The position numbers and the translations under genes were made by a program. Positions 1 to 8,902 of a stretch of DNA of 64,000 nucleotides are shown here, one piece after another; the first letter of the stretch is position 1; every line of letters begins with the position of its first letter. This stretch comes from Arthrobacter sp. V1I9 (GTDB lineage Bacteria > Actinomycetota > Actinomycetes > Actinomycetales > Micrococcaceae): positions 1,984,001 through 2,048,000 of the forward strand of contig NZ_JAUSYU010000001.1 in the NCBI RefSeq assembly GCF_030817075.1. Reading direction: 5' to 3'. Below the pieces are notes generated by a model. That model did not search any database and was not told where the DNA came from. It worked only from the letters and a program-made list of their open reading frames with translations.

Positions 1-239
1 CCCGCTTCCAGCAGTGCAAGCCTGGCTACGTTCCCGCCCCCGCCCACCGCATTGCCGATCAGCACATCGGCGACAGCGCCCGGCGCCATTCCCGGGCCCG
101 CCACGAGCTCCCGGAGCACCGGCGCCAGAAGCTCGTGGGCCCGGAGGTAACGCAAAGCGCCGTTGACGCGGCATACAGGAGTGCGGCGGGCCGCGACGAT
201 GACGGGCTGGCGGTCCGGCGGAAGGAGCTCAGGCGCCAA
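1..239 (-). CDS. thiolase family protein, N-terminal part (runs off the window)
   Basis: Reading leftward from a TTG at 239, 79 residues are open to the window edge. They contain PVIVAARRTP near the N-terminus and end with GNVARLALLEAG, the usual opening of acetyl-CoA acyltransferases (thiolases). Thiolases cleave or form beta-ketoacyl-CoA. The nucleophilic Cys near residue 90 and the C-terminal His/Cys lie outside the window, so activity cannot be judged. The TTG start overlaps the end of the upstream acyl ligase gene by 11 bases, and an AGGA lies 9 nt before it, so the two genes are probably translationally coupled. Pairing an acyl-CoA-forming enzyme with a thiolase suggests fatty-acid or ketone metabolism. 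The family call is firm; the start and the substrate are inferred. Confidence 0.75.
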   Translation of the reverse strand, partial: MAPELLPPDRQPVIVAARRTPVCRVNGALRYLRAHELLAPVLRELVAGPGMAPGAVADVLIGNAVGGGGNVARLALLEA

Positions 240-1635
240 GGTTCCGGATCCTGTGGTCTCCCGAGCTGATCCAGTCCAGCAGCAGCTTCCGGCTGACCTT
301 GCCGCGGTCCGTGATGGGCAGTTCTGTCACCGCATAGTACTGAAGCGGCCACTTGTCCCGGGCCAGGATGTTCTCCAGTCCCGCCTTCAGCTGGGTTGCA
401 GTAACAGCACCGGCGGACGGAACGATGCCGGCCACCACCCGCTGGCCCCGAAGGTCGTCGGGCACCCCGGCGGCGACGGCAGCGGCAACGCCAGGCACGG
501 CTGCCAGCGCCAGTTCCACCTCGTGCGGATAAACGTTTTTGCCGGCAGTGAGGATCATGTCCGCACGGCGCCCCAGGATGTGCAGCTCCCCCGCCTCGAC
601 GTAGCCTTGGTCCCCCACGGTGAACCAGCCGCCAAAAGACCGCAACGCCTCGCCGTCATCGCCCCAGAGGTAGCCGTTGCTGACCATCGCGCTGCGCACG
701 CAGATGTTACCGGCGGCCCCGTCCGGAAGCCGCGTCCCGGCGTCGTCCAGGATTCTCACGTCCACACCGGGAAAGGGACGCCCGATGCCCGTCCCGCCCA
801 CCGCCGCGGCTGCCCGGGCAGGAAGGCCCACCCCGGACACAAAGCTCAGCTCCGAGGCGCCGTAGTACTCGAAGATGGTGGCGTTCGGCGCCCAGCGGCG
901 TGCCGCTTCGAGGGTCCGGGCGTCAAGCTTTGAGCCGGCGCAGATGATGCTGCGCACCCCGGAGCCGTCTACGCATCCCGTGAGACCGCGCTCGCTCAGC
1001 ATCCTCAACATGGTGGGCACCAGCACCAGGCGGGTGACACGGTCATGCGTGATGGCCGCGTGGACGTCGCCGACGTCGAACGTTTCAAGGGTCTGGAATT
1101 CCGTGCCGGCGTAGAGGCACTCGGCCAGCGCGTAAAGGTTCAGGCTCGCGGCCAGCGGACCCGGCGCCAGCGTCACATCGCCCGCGCTGAGCCCGAAGAA
1201 CTCGATCGACGCGTCAAAGGATTCCTGCCAGGACCGCCGGGACCGGGTGAAGGCCTTCGGGACCGAGGTGGTGCCGGACGTAAGGCCAATGAGGAAGGTG
1301 GCCTCCGGCGCCCCGTCAGCCAGGTCATCGTCCGGGGACACCGCTGCGGGCTGCGCGGACGACTCGGCGCGGCGGCTGATATCCTCCTGCAACGAGGCAG
1401 GCCAAGCGGGATCGAGCACTGCGCACTGGCGCCCGCCGGCCAGGGCCGCCGCGAACTTCACAACAAAATTTACCGAGTTGGCCTCAGACAGGGCCGTCAC
1501 CGCCTTGGTCTCGGGAACCAGGCCGGCAGCTGAATCGCGGAGTGCCGCCCAGGTTAGGCGGTGACCGGCGACCACGACGGCGGTGTCGTGCGGCCGTTCT
1601 TCGGCCCAGCGCTGGATTCGGTTGAGGAAAGGCAT
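229..1635 (-). CDS. class I adenylate-forming enzyme (acyl-CoA ligase-like, AMP-binding)
   Basis: A 468-residue ANL-superfamily protein that should activate a carboxylic acid as acyl-AMP and pass it to CoA or a carrier. Visible motifs, in order: the phosphate loop LTSGTTSVPKAF at about 118-129, EYYGASE at the A5 position, TVGDQGYVE (A7), LTAGKNVYPHE (A8), and the C-terminal catalytic lysine motif DRGKVSRK. It is slightly short for the family. The ATG at 1635 is preferred over an upstream GTG at 1659 because a -10-like TAAAGT lies 7 nt before it. The gene overlaps the downstream thiolase start. The substrate is unknown; MenE-like or fatty-acid activity are both possible. Confidence 0.85.
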   Translation of the reverse strand: MPFLNRIQRWAEERPHDTAVVVAGHRLTWAALRDSAAGLVPETKAVTALSEANSVNFVVKFAAALAGGRQCAVLDPAWPASLQEDISRRAESSAQPAAVSPDDDLADGAPEATFLIGLTSGTTSVPKAFTRSRRSWQESFDASIEFFGLSAGDVTLAPGPLAASLNLYALAECLYAGTEFQTLETFDVGDVHAAITHDRVTRLVLVPTMLRMLSERGLTGCVDGSGVRSIICAGSKLDARTLEAARRWAPNATIFEYYGASELSFVSGVGLPARAAAAVGGTGIGRPFPGVDVRILDDAGTRLPDGAAGNICVRSAMVSNGYLWGDDGEALRSFGGWFTVGDQGYVEAGELHILGRRADMILTAGKNVYPHEVELALAAVPGVAAAVAAGVPDDLRGQRVVAGIVPSAGAVTATQLKAGLENILARDKWPLQYYAVTELPITDRGKVSRKLLLDWISSGDHRIRNLGA

Positions 1636-1642
1636 CGGACCA

Positions 1643-1648
1643 ACTTTA
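1643..1648 (-). promoter_or_regulatory. -10 box of the acyl ligase gene (leaderless)
   Basis: TAAAGT on the minus strand ends 7 nt before the ATG at 1635. This spacing puts transcription start at or next to the start codon. Confidence 0.5.
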
Positions 1649-1682
1649 CCGGCAGGCACCGCTTGAGATTCAGGTCCATGGG

Positions 1683-1688
1683 TATTGT
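1683..1688 (+). promoter_or_regulatory. -10 box of the metallopeptidase gene (leaderless)
   Basis: TATTGT ends 6 nt before the ATG at 1695, so the transcript probably begins at the start codon. It lies back-to-back with the acyl ligase promoter. Confidence 0.5.
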
Positions 1689-1694
1689 GACTTT

Positions 1695-2573
1695 ATGAGT
1701 TTCAACGACAATGTGCAGCTGGATCCGTCGCAGGTCCAGGACCGGCGAGGCATGGGCCGCGGAGTGAAGGTAGGTGGCGGCATCGGCGGCGGGCTCATCC
1801 TGCTCATCGCCACGCTCCTGGGTGTCAACCCGCAACTCTTGGAGGGCCTGGCAGGGGCCGGGCAGGAGCCTCAAAGCCAAGGGACCGCGCCGGCCTGCGA
1901 CCGGGGGGCGGATGCGGACGCCCGCGTGGACTGCCGCATCACCGGCACCGTCAACAGCCTGAACGCGTTCTGGCCCGCCTATCTGCAGCAGTACGACGTG
2001 CGGTACCCGCGGCCCAAGACGGTGCTCTTCGAGCAGGGCGTCAATACCGGCTGCGGTACGGCTTCCAGCGCTGTTGGGCCGTTCTATTGCCCGGCCGACA
2101 CCACCGCCTACTTCGATCCCGGCTTCTTCCAGGAACTCGTGGACCGCTTCGGTTCCTCGGGCGGTCCGCTGGCGCAGGAGTACGTGGTGGCGCACGAGTT
2201 CGGGCACCACATCCAGAACGTCCTGGGGAATCTGGACCGGGCACAGCAGGACCCACAGGGCCCTGAGTCCGGCGCCGTACGCGTTGAACTTCAGGCCGAC
2301 TGCTACGCCGGATTGTGGGCCAAGCATGCATCTACCCAGCCCGGTCCGACAGGCGAGCCGTTCCTGGAGGCGCTCACCCAGCAGGACCTGAACGATGCAC
2401 TGTCCGCCGCCTCTGCCGTCGGTGATGACCGGATCCAGGAGGCAGCCACCGGACGGGTCTCCCCCGAAGCATGGACCCACGGCTCCAGCGAGCAGCGCCA
2501 GCGTTGGTTCTACAAGGGCTACAACACCGGCGACATCAGACAGTGCGACACCTTCTCCGCGCGCACCCTTTAA
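1695..2573 (+). CDS. neutral zinc metallopeptidase (YpfJ-like), membrane-anchored
   Basis: A 292-residue protein of the putative neutral zinc metallopeptidase family (PF04228). It has a short cytoplasmic N-terminus, one hydrophobic segment at about 28-44 rich in Gly, then an extracytoplasmic domain. The zinc motif HEFGH lies at about 167-171, with a downstream Glu in ELQADCYAGLWA as the likely third ligand. Several Cys residues (around 68, 80, 120 and 132) could form disulfides outside the cell. The physiological substrate of this family is not established. It is a single gene, divergent from the acyl ligase and closed by a strong hairpin shared with sufT. Confidence 0.88.
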   Translation: MSFNDNVQLDPSQVQDRRGMGRGVKVGGGIGGGLILLIATLLGVNPQLLEGLAGAGQEPQSQGTAPACDRGADADARVDCRITGTVNSLNAFWPAYLQQYDVRYPRPKTVLFEQGVNTGCGTASSAVGPFYCPADTTAYFDPGFFQELVDRFGSSGGPLAQEYVVAHEFGHHIQNVLGNLDRAQQDPQGPESGAVRVELQADCYAGLWAKHASTQPGPTGEPFLEALTQQDLNDALSAASAVGDDRIQEAATGRVSPEAWTHGSSEQRQRWFYKGYNTGDIRQCDTFSARTL

Positions 2574-2579
2574 CGATCG

Positions 2580-2627
2580 CGACGACGGCCGGTTACCTTC
2601 CGCAGGGAAGCTAACCGGCCGTCGTCG
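2580..2627. terminator. bidirectional hairpin terminator
   Basis: A 16-bp perfect stem (2580-2595 pairs with 2612-2627), then one mismatch, then a 5-bp inner stem closed by a GCAG loop. It lies between the convergent metallopeptidase and sufT genes. There is no long T-run on either side. Confidence 0.85.
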
Positions 2628-2636
2628 TAAGCGGTG

Positions 2637-2969
2637 TCAGATGTTGAAGCCGAGGGCCCGCATCTGGTCTTTGCCGTCGTCGGTAATCCGCTCTGGACCC
2701 CACGGCGGCATCCACACCCAGTTCAGGCGCCAGTCATCAACGACGCCGTCCAGGGCCTGGCCAACCTGCTCCTCGAGGACATCGGTGAGCGGGCAGGCCG
2801 CAGTGGTCAGGGTCATGTCGATCAGCAGCGCGCCGTCGTCATCGGAGTACTTCAGGCCGTAGAGGAGGCCGAGGTCCACAATGTTGACGCCGAGCTCGGG
2901 GTCGATGACATCCTTCAGCGCCTCTTCGACGTCCTCAAGGCTCGTGCGGGACACGTTGATTTCGGTCAT
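2637..2969 (-). CDS. sufT: MIP18/DUF59 iron-sulfur assembly factor SufT-like
   Basis: A 110-residue DUF59 (PaaD/MIP18) protein, which in other bacteria helps Fe-S cluster maturation or transfer to target enzymes. The fold signature DPELGVNIVDLGLLY sits near 24-38, and the conserved Cys is in TTAACPL at about 57-63. The C-terminal WVWMPPWGPERIT is typical of the actinobacterial form. It is the last gene of the suf operon, starting 14 nt after sufC. A role in Fe-S assembly follows from family and position. Confidence 0.88.
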   Translation of the reverse strand: MTEINVSRTSLEDVEEALKDVIDPELGVNIVDLGLLYGLKYSDDDGALLIDMTLTTAACPLTDVLEEQVGQALDGVVDDWRLNWVWMPPWGPERITDDGKDQMRALGFNI

Positions 2970-2983
2970 GGCAGGTTCCTTTA

Positions 2984-3772
2984 CTAGGCCTGTGCGGCGG
3001 CGGGCGCAGCGGCAGTGCCGGAGCCCTTGGCGTAGCGGTCGTAGCCTTCTTCTTCCAGGCGGTCGGCCAGCTCGGGGCCGCCTTCCTCAACAACCTGGCC
3101 GTCCACAAACACGTGCACGAAGTCAGGCTTGATGTAGCGCAGGATCCGGGTGTAGTGCGTGATGAGCAGTGTGCCCATGTTGCCATCGGCGTGGGCGCGG
3201 TTGACACCCTCGGAGACAACCTTCAGCGCGTCAACGTCCAGGCCGGAGTCCGTCTCGTCCAGGACGGCGAACTTGGGCTTGAAGAGTTCCAGCTGCAGGA
3301 TTTCCACGCGCTTCTTTTCGCCGCCGGAGAAGCCTTCGTTGACGTTGCGCTGGGCGAAGTCGGCGTCGATGCGCAGCTGCTCCATGGCAGCCTTGACGTC
3401 CTTGGTCCATGTGCGGAGCTTAGGGGCTTCGCCGTCGATCGCGGTCTTGGCGGTGCGCAGGAAGTTGGTCATGCTGACACCGGGGACCTCCACCGGGTAC
3501 TGCATGGCGAGGAAGACGCCGGCGCGGGCACGCTCGTCAACGCTCATTTCCAGGACGTCTTCGCCGTCGAGGGTAATGGAGCCGCTGGTGACGTTGTAGC
3601 GCGGGTGGCCTGCGATGGTGGAGGCCAGCGTGGACTTGCCAGAGCCGTTGGGGCCCATGATGGCGTGGGTTTCGCCGGTCCGGATGGTCAGGCTGACGCC
3701 CTTCAGGATTTCCTTGGTGCCCTGCTCCGTCTCAATGCTGACGTGCAGGTCCTTGATCTCAAGAGTAGACAT
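2984..3772 (-). CDS. sufC: Fe-S assembly ATPase SufC
   Basis: A 262-residue ABC-type ATPase that drives the SufBCD scaffold in the cytosol. Walker A GPNGSGKS is at about 40-47, the signature FSGGEKKRVEIL follows, Walker B leads into LDETDSGLD, and the switch His is in LITHYTR. LDETDSGLD rather than LDEPTSGLD is characteristic of SufC. The ATG at 3772 is chosen over a more upstream in-frame start because it opens the conserved STLEIKDLHV and has AGAGGAGAA about 9 nt before it. It follows the Rieske gene by 80 nt. Confidence 0.96.
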   Translation of the reverse strand: MSTLEIKDLHVSIETEQGTKEILKGVSLTIRTGETHAIMGPNGSGKSTLASTIAGHPRYNVTSGSITLDGEDVLEMSVDERARAGVFLAMQYPVEVPGVSMTNFLRTAKTAIDGEAPKLRTWTKDVKAAMEQLRIDADFAQRNVNEGFSGGEKKRVEILQLELFKPKFAVLDETDSGLDVDALKVVSEGVNRAHADGNMGTLLITHYTRILRYIKPDFVHVFVDGQVVEEGGPELADRLEEEGYDRYAKGSGTAAAPAAAQA

Positions 3773-3852
3773 GTGTCTTGTTCTCCTCTGCACCGTGCCT
3801 GGCGGCTGCGGTGCGGTTCTCTGTCTGGAAGTTGGTTCGTAATTCTGTGGTG

Positions 3853-4212
3853 CTAGCTGAAGTTGGGGGCTTCGGCGCCGTTGAGGATGTGGGTGAAATC
3901 CACGTAGACCTCGTCTCCCCGGATCTCGACGGCGAACACCGGAACGGGATCGTAGGCCGGCAGCTGCAACGGTTCACCGGTGCGCAGGTCGAACTGCGAG
4001 CCGTGGCCCCAGCATTCGATGGCGCAACCCTCCACGTCACCCTCGGAAAGTGAAATGTCCGCGTGCGAGCAGGTGTCACCGATTGCGTGGATCTCCCCCA
4101 TGGAGTCCTTAACGATCGCCACAGGGTAGTCGTCGATCAGGATCCGCAGCGCCTGCTTCAGCTGGATTTCATCCACCTTGCAGACAAGCTCGCCCTTTGG
4201 CTGGTCAGTCAT
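3853..4212 (-). CDS. Rieske-type non-haem iron oxygenase ferredoxin subunit in the suf operon
   Basis: A 119-residue Rieske [2Fe-2S] ferredoxin. Ligands are visible as C-x-H in TCSHADIS and C-x2-H in ECWGHGS, spaced as in dioxygenase ferredoxins. Actinobacterial suf operons commonly carry such a gene between sufD and sufC, where it may supply electrons for cluster assembly; that role is inferred from position only. It starts 23 nt after sufD and has no oxygenase partner nearby. Confidence 0.88.
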   Translation of the reverse strand: MTDQPKGELVCKVDEIQLKQALRILIDDYPVAIVKDSMGEIHAIGDTCSHADISLSEGDVEGCAIECWGHGSQFDLRTGEPLQLPAYDPVPVFAVEIRGDEVYVDFTHILNGAEAPNFS

Positions 4213-4235
4213 CAGTAAACCGTGCCCCGTACCTT

Positions 4236-5519
4236 CTAGTTGTCCGTCAGCGCGAGTTCGCGCTCGACAGCGTCGGTCAGCCGCTCCTCGATGGAGGGGA
4301 CCTTGATCTGCTGGATAATCTCGTTCAGGAAGCCACGGACTACGAGGCGGCGGGCAACATCCTCCGGGATGCCGCGGGCCATCAGGTAGAACAGGTGCTC
4401 GTCATCCATTCGGCCGGTGGCGCTGGCGTGGCCGGCACCCTCGATCAGCCCGGTCTCGATTTCGAGGTTGGGCACGGAGTCGGCACGGGCGCCGTCGGTC
4501 AGCAGCAGGTTGCGGTTGGCCTCGTAGGTGTCGGTGCCTTCTGCCTCCTTGCGGATCAGGACATCACCAACCCACACTGCGTGGGCATTGCGGCCCTGCA
4601 GCGCGCCCTTGTAGAGGACGTTGGACTTGCAGTTGGGCACTGCGTGGTCCACGAACAGGCGCTGTTCCAGGTGCTGGCCAGCGTCAGCGAAGTACAGGCC
4701 GAACAGCTCGGCTTCGCCGCCGGGGGCGGTGAAGCGGGCCGACGGCGTGACGCGGACCAGGTCGCCGCCGAGGCTCACCATGACGTGCTTGAGCTTGGCG
4801 TCGCGGCCGATTTTTGCCTGCTGGGAGGAGGCGTGGACGGCGTCATCGTTCCATTCCTGGAGCGAGATCACGGTGAGGTTGGCGCCGTCTTCCACGATGA
4901 TTTCGACGTTCTCGGAAACGACGGCGGAGCCCCTGTGGTTCAGGACAACAACTGCCTTGGAGAACTTCTCGGCCACGATCACGAGGTGCTGGGCGGCGGC
5001 GTCGAGGGAGGTGCCTTCGATGTCGACGGAGATCTCCGTCAGGGCTTCGAATTCCGACGGGATGGTCACCACGGTGGCTCCGGCGAAGTTTTCCCACGCG
5101 TTGGCGGACACCCGGTCCTCGGGGATACCGGCGTTGCCAATCCGCTGGTCGTCCCGGTTCACGCTTTCCACAATGACCTGCTCCGGACCGTTGACCACCA
5201 CGGTGGGAGCCGCGCCGGACAGGACCTCGGCGTGCAGCCCGCGGAGGCGCTTCAGCGGGGTGAAGCGCCAGTCCTCCTCCATGCCGGTAAGCGGCTTGAA
5301 GTCCGCAAGCGTGTAGGACGTCAGGCGCCCGGCACGCGAGCTGTCCGGAATGCCTACGCCGCCGCCGTGGGAGTGGCTCTTGGCCGAGGCGCCCGCAAGG
5401 GGTGCCTTGGAGCCGGCGTTGATCGGCGAAAGGCTCTCGCCTTCTTCGGTGAAGCCGTCAATGAACGGCTGGGCTGAGGGCGCGCCGATGCGTGCCTTTT
5501 CAGTAGTGATTTCAGTCAT
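4236..5519 (-). CDS. sufD: Fe-S scaffold protein SufD
   Basis: A 427-residue SufB/SufD-family protein, the non-catalytic partner of SufB in the SufBC2D scaffold. The beta-helix core contains GALQGRNAHAVWVGDV and NLLLTDGARADSVPNLEIE, and the C-terminal helical part has HLFYLMARGIPEDVARRLVV, the region that contacts SufC. Length is normal. It begins 2 nt after the sufB stop, so coupling is likely. Confidence 0.95.
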   Translation of the reverse strand: MTEITTEKARIGAPSAQPFIDGFTEEGESLSPINAGSKAPLAGASAKSHSHGGGVGIPDSSRAGRLTSYTLADFKPLTGMEEDWRFTPLKRLRGLHAEVLSGAAPTVVVNGPEQVIVESVNRDDQRIGNAGIPEDRVSANAWENFAGATVVTIPSEFEALTEISVDIEGTSLDAAAQHLVIVAEKFSKAVVVLNHRGSAVVSENVEIIVEDGANLTVISLQEWNDDAVHASSQQAKIGRDAKLKHVMVSLGGDLVRVTPSARFTAPGGEAELFGLYFADAGQHLEQRLFVDHAVPNCKSNVLYKGALQGRNAHAVWVGDVLIRKEAEGTDTYEANRNLLLTDGARADSVPNLEIETGLIEGAGHASATGRMDDEHLFYLMARGIPEDVARRLVVRGFLNEIIQQIKVPSIEERLTDAVERELALTDN

Positions 5520-5521
5520 CG

Positions 5522-6985
5522 TTATCCGACGGACCCTTCCATCTGCAGTTCAATCAGGCGGTTCAGCTCAAGTGCGTACTCCATGGGGAGCTCGCGGGCA
5601 ATGGGCTCGATGAAGCCGCGGACGATCATCGCCATGGCTTCGTCTTCGCGCATGCCGCGGGACATCAGGTAGAAGAGCTGCTCTTCGCTGACCCGGGAAA
5701 CAGTTGCCTCGTGGCCCATCACAACGTCGTCCTCGCGGATGTCGATGTACGGGTAGGTGTCCGAGCGGCTGATGGTGTCAACCAGGAGCGCGTCGCAGCG
5801 AACGGTGTTGGCGGAGTGCTTGGCGCCTTCGCGGACCTGGACCAGGCCGCGGTAGGCTGCGCGGCCGCCGCCGCGGGCCACCGACTTGGAGATGATGGAG
5901 CTCTTGGTGTTCGGAGCGATGTGGACCATCTTGGAGCCGGTGTCCTGGTGCTGGCCCTCGCCGGCAAAGGCGATGGACAGGGTCTCGCCCTTGGCGTGCT
6001 CACCCACGAGGTAGACGGCTGGGTACTTCATGGTGACCTTGGAACCGATGTTGCCATCGACCCATTCCATGGTGGCGCCCTCTTCGCAGATGGCGCGCTT
6101 GGTCACCAGGTTGTACACGTTGTTGGACCAGTTCTGGATGGTGGTGTACCGGACGCGGGCGCCCTTCTTAACGACGATTTCAACCACGGCAGAGTGCAGG
6201 GAGTCCGAGGTGTAGATCGGAGCCGTGCAGCCTTCGATGTAGTGGACGTAGGAGTCCTCGTCGGCGATGATCAGGGTCCGCTCGAACTGGCCCATGTTTT
6301 CCGTGTTGATGCGGAAGTACGCCTGCAGCGGGATGTCCACGTGGACGCCCTTGGGGACGTACACGAAGGAGCCGCCGGACCAGACGGAGGTGTTCAGCGA
6401 GGCGAACTTGTTGTCGCCCACCGGGATGACAGTGCCGAAGTACTCCTGGAAGATCTCCGGGTGTTCCTTCAGTGCGGTATCGGTGTCCAGGAAGATGACG
6501 CCCTGGGCTTCAAGGTCCTCGCGGATCTGGTGGTAGACAACCTCGGACTCGTACTGGGCCGCAACACCGGACACGAGACGGCTGCGCTCAGCTTCCGGGA
6601 TACCCAGCTTCTCGTACGTGTTCCGGATATCCTCGGGCAGGTCCTCCCAGGTGGCAGCCTGCTTCTCGGTGGAGCGGACAAAGTACTTGATGTTGTCGAA
6701 GTCGATGCCGGACAGGTCCGCGCCCCAGGTGGGCATGGGCTTCCGGTCGAAGTACTTCAGGCCCTTGAGGCGCAGGTCAAGCATCCACTCCGGCTCGCTC
6801 TTCTTAGCCGAAATGTCCCGGACAACCTCTTCGTTGAGCCCACGGCGTGCGTTGGCACCGACGTCGTTCTTGTCAGCCCAGCCGTACTCGTAGTTGCCGA
6901 TGCCGTGGAGCTCGGGATTCTTTTCGAGAATCTCCGAGATCACAGTGTTTTCGGCTACCGCTTTCTCTGATAGTTGGTCCGTCAT
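5522..6985 (-). CDS. sufB: Fe-S scaffold protein SufB
   Basis: A 487-residue SufB, the cluster-building subunit of SufBC2D. Diagnostic stretches are [12 protein letters not shown] near the N-terminus, [17 protein letters not shown] in the middle, the Cys-containing [11 protein letters not shown], and [20 protein letters not shown] near the C-terminus. The ATG at 6985 shares its first base with the TGA of the upstream regulator gene (TGATG), which fits coupled translation; an upstream in-frame GTG at 6988 is less likely. No intein or truncation is seen. Confidence 0.96.
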   Translation of the reverse strand: MTDQLSEKAVAENTVISEILEKNPELHGIGNYEYGWADKNDVGANARRGLNEEVVRDISAKKSEPEWMLDLRLKGLKYFDRKPMPTWGADLSGIDFDNIKYFVRSTEKQAATWEDLPEDIRNTYEKLGIPEAERSRLVSGVAAQYESEVVYHQIREDLEAQGVIFLDTDTALKEHPEIFQEYFGTVIPVGDNKFASLNTSVWSGGSFVYVPKGVHVDIPLQAYFRINTENMGQFERTLIIADEDSYVHYIEGCTAPIYTSDSLHSAVVEIVVKKGARVRYTTIQNWSNNVYNLVTKRAICEEGATMEWVDGNIGSKVTMKYPAVYLVGEHAKGETLSIAFAGEGQHQDTGSKMVHIAPNTKSSIISKSVARGGGRAAYRGLVQVREGAKHSANTVRCDALLVDTISRSDTYPYIDIREDDVVMGHEATVSRVSEEQLFYLMSRGMREDEAMAMIVRGFIEPIARELPMEYALELNRLIELQMEGSVG

Positions 6986-7818
6986 CACGGCCTTTCTTGC
7001 TGATGGTTGGTTACTTCATTCAGGCTGGCGGGGGCTGCCGGGGGTCTCACGGACTCCTGGGCAGACAGCCTGCCTGTTGGTATGTGGGTGGTGCAGACGT
7101 GCCCGCCGCGGGCCAGTGTGGAGAGGCGCCGGACGTCGACGCCCACCAGCCTTGAGAACACTTCGGTCTCCACGTCGCAAAACACGGGGAACCTGGCGGC
7201 GAGCTGCTGGATGGGGCAGTGCCCCTGGCACAGCTGCACGCTGGACAGGGCCGCCGGCAGTGGAGGCTTGGCCTCGATGGAAGCGGCGGAGGCCACGAAG
7301 TTGTCACGGCTCAGGGCGTCCGCCAAAGCTTTGGCGCGGTCGGTGATGTCCGGACCGGCCGCGTCGATTTCCGGAGCGTAGCGGCGTTCCATCTCAGAGA
7401 AGCGCTCGACGGCGAATGCCCGCACCGCGTCCGGGCCGGCAACTTTTTGCAGCTCCTGGAGCGCCAGGGCGGCAATGCCCAGGTAGTCGTTCCCGAGGCT
7501 GGACTGGCCCTGGGAGCTGAGGACGTAGCGACGGGCGGGACGGCCTGCCCCGGCGCCGGACTTGGCCACCCGCTTGACTTCGACAACGCCTGCACGGGAC
7601 AAATGGTCCAGGTGCCGTCGTACCGCCGCCGGAGTGAACCCCAGGAGGTCCCCGAGTTCAGCGGCACTGACGGGTCCATGTTCCAGGACGGCCGTGAGGA
7701 CGCGGTCCCGGGTACGCTCATCGGCGTCAGCCACCGGACCAGCGGCCACGGTGGCCTGGTCCGCAGGGGCCTGGAAGGCCCCAGGCCCGGCAAAGGGCAC
7801 AGCAGTAGCATTGCTCAT
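6985..7818 (-). CDS. sufR: SufR-family Fe-S-sensing transcriptional regulator
   Basis: A 277-residue regulator. After a Gly/Ala-rich leader there is a winged helix-turn-helix ([22 protein letters not shown]), then a basic wing with GAGRPARRY. The C-terminal sensor has the SufR cysteine pattern: LCQGHCP, then FPVFCDVE 12-13 residues on, then HVCTTHIP. SufR proteins bind an Fe-S cluster and repress suf when clusters are sufficient. It is the first gene of the suf operon and its stop overlaps sufB. The ATG at 7818 was chosen; a GTG at 7827 in frame is also possible, as no clear ribosome site is seen. Confidence 0.9.
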   Translation of the reverse strand: MSNATAVPFAGPGAFQAPADQATVAAGPVADADERTRDRVLTAVLEHGPVSAAELGDLLGFTPAAVRRHLDHLSRAGVVEVKRVAKSGAGAGRPARRYVLSSQGQSSLGNDYLGIAALALQELQKVAGPDAVRAFAVERFSEMERRYAPEIDAAGPDITDRAKALADALSRDNFVASAASIEAKPPLPAALSSVQLCQGHCPIQQLAARFPVFCDVETEVFSRLVGVDVRRLSTLARGGHVCTTHIPTGRLSAQESVRPPAAPASLNEVTNHQQERP

Positions 7819-7843
7819 GGAATACACAACACAATGATGTCGT

Positions 7844-7849
7844 AATTTA
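7844..7849 (-). promoter_or_regulatory. candidate -10 box of the suf operon
   Basis: TAAATT on the minus strand, 25 nt before the sufR ATG. No good -35 was found, as expected if the promoter is regulated. The SufR operator should lie near here, but I could not identify a matching palindrome. Confidence 0.35.
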
Positions 7850-7921
7850 GTCCCTGCCTCCAGTAAGGCGAGGCTGACCTGAGTAGTGCTGCCGGAGGAC
7901 GTCGGAAAATACTACATCCCG

Positions 7922-7927
7922 TAGAAT
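7922..7927 (+). promoter_or_regulatory. -10 box of the ABC exporter gene (leaderless)
   Basis: TAGAAT ends 6 nt before the GTG at 7934, supporting that GTG as the start. A short inverted repeat (CTAC-ATCCC-GTAG) overlaps the box at about 7912-7924. Confidence 0.5.
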
Positions 7928-7933
7928 ACTGGG

Positions 7934-8902
7934 GTGCGATTCCCCCAATCCCCCGTCCTGTCCATCAGTGGGCTAGTTAAGGATGTAGGCCCGCTTGCAA
8001 GCCTGGACGGAAAAATGCTCCGGGTGGTGAGCGGCGTTTCCCTCGTCGCCGAACGCGGGCAGGTCACCGCCCTGCTGGGCGCCAACGGCGCGGGAAAAAC
8101 AACCACCCTCGAATGTGCGCAGGGCCTTCAGAAGCGAAGCGGCGGCGACATCTCGCTGCTGGGCCAGGACCCCGCAACTGCAGGGGCGGAACTGCGCTCA
8201 CGCGTAGGTGTGATGCTTCAGGACGGCGGGCTGCCGCCGTCGTCCAGGCCCGTACCACTGCTGCGGCACATCGCCGGACTGTACGCACAGCCCTGGCCCG
8301 TGGACGACCTGATTGAGCGGCTGGGTATTGACGCGTTCAGCCGGACCACGGTCCGCCGGCTTTCCGGCGGACAAAAGCAACGCCTGGCCCTTGCCGCCGC
8401 GTTGATCGGCAGGCCGGAAGTCCTGTTCCTAGACGAGCCCAGCGCCGGCCTGGACCCGCAGTCCCGTCAACTCGTGTTCGACCTGATTTCCGAGCTGCGC
8501 GACGCCGGGATGGGCATTATCCTCACCACGCACCTGATGGACGACGCCCAGCGGCTGGCCGACTACGTCTACATCATCGACGGCGGCCGGAACGTCGCCG
8601 AAGGAACGGTCCAGGAACTGCTTCAACGCAATCCAGCCGTGGAAGCGGGCGCGGACCACATCCGGACGCTGGAGTTCGAGGCGGTTCCGGGCCTGGATTT
8701 TGCCGCCGTCCTCCCGGACGGCATCGATATTTCCGAAACCCGCGCAGGCAGCTACTGCGTTACGGGCACGCTGACTCCCGGCCACCTCGCAGCACTCGCG
8801 GGCTGGTGGGAAGCGCACGGCATTATGCCTGCTTCAATGAGCCTGCAGGCGCGTAGCCTTGAAGACGTCTTTCTGGATATCTCGGGAAAGGACATCCGAT
8901 GA
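7934..8902 (+). CDS. ABC transporter ATP-binding protein (ABC-2 exporter)
   Basis: A 322-residue exporter-type ATPase. Walker A GANGAGKTTT is at about 57-66, then the signature RLSGGQKQRL, Walker B VLFLDEPSAGLDP, and the switch His in TTHLMDD. The C-terminal region of about 90 residues resembles the accessory domain of drug/lipid exporters. Its stop overlaps the permease start by 4 nt. Actinobacteria often carry such an exporter between sufR and the cta genes; the substrate is unknown. Confidence 0.9.
   Translation: MRFPQSPVLSISGLVKDVGPLASLDGKMLRVVSGVSLVAERGQVTALLGANGAGKTTTLECAQGLQKRSGGDISLLGQDPATAGAELRSRVGVMLQDGGLPPSSRPVPLLRHIAGLYAQPWPVDDLIERLGIDAFSRTTVRRLSGGQKQRLALAAALIGRPEVLFLDEPSAGLDPQSRQLVFDLISELRDAGMGIILTTHLMDDAQRLADYVYIIDGGRNVAEGTVQELLQRNPAVEAGADHIRTLEFEAVPGLDFAAVLPDGIDISETRAGSYCVTGTLTPGHLAALAGWWEAHGIMPASMSLQARSLEDVFLDISGKDIR

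Noticed and set aside
163..933. Long plus-strand open frame opposite the acyl ligase
   Set aside because: It mirrors the minus-strand gene, has no family motif and arises from the high GC content.
7828..7933. SufR operator palindrome
   Set aside because: Only a 4-bp CTAC/GTAG repeat was found, next to the divergent promoter; too short to call.
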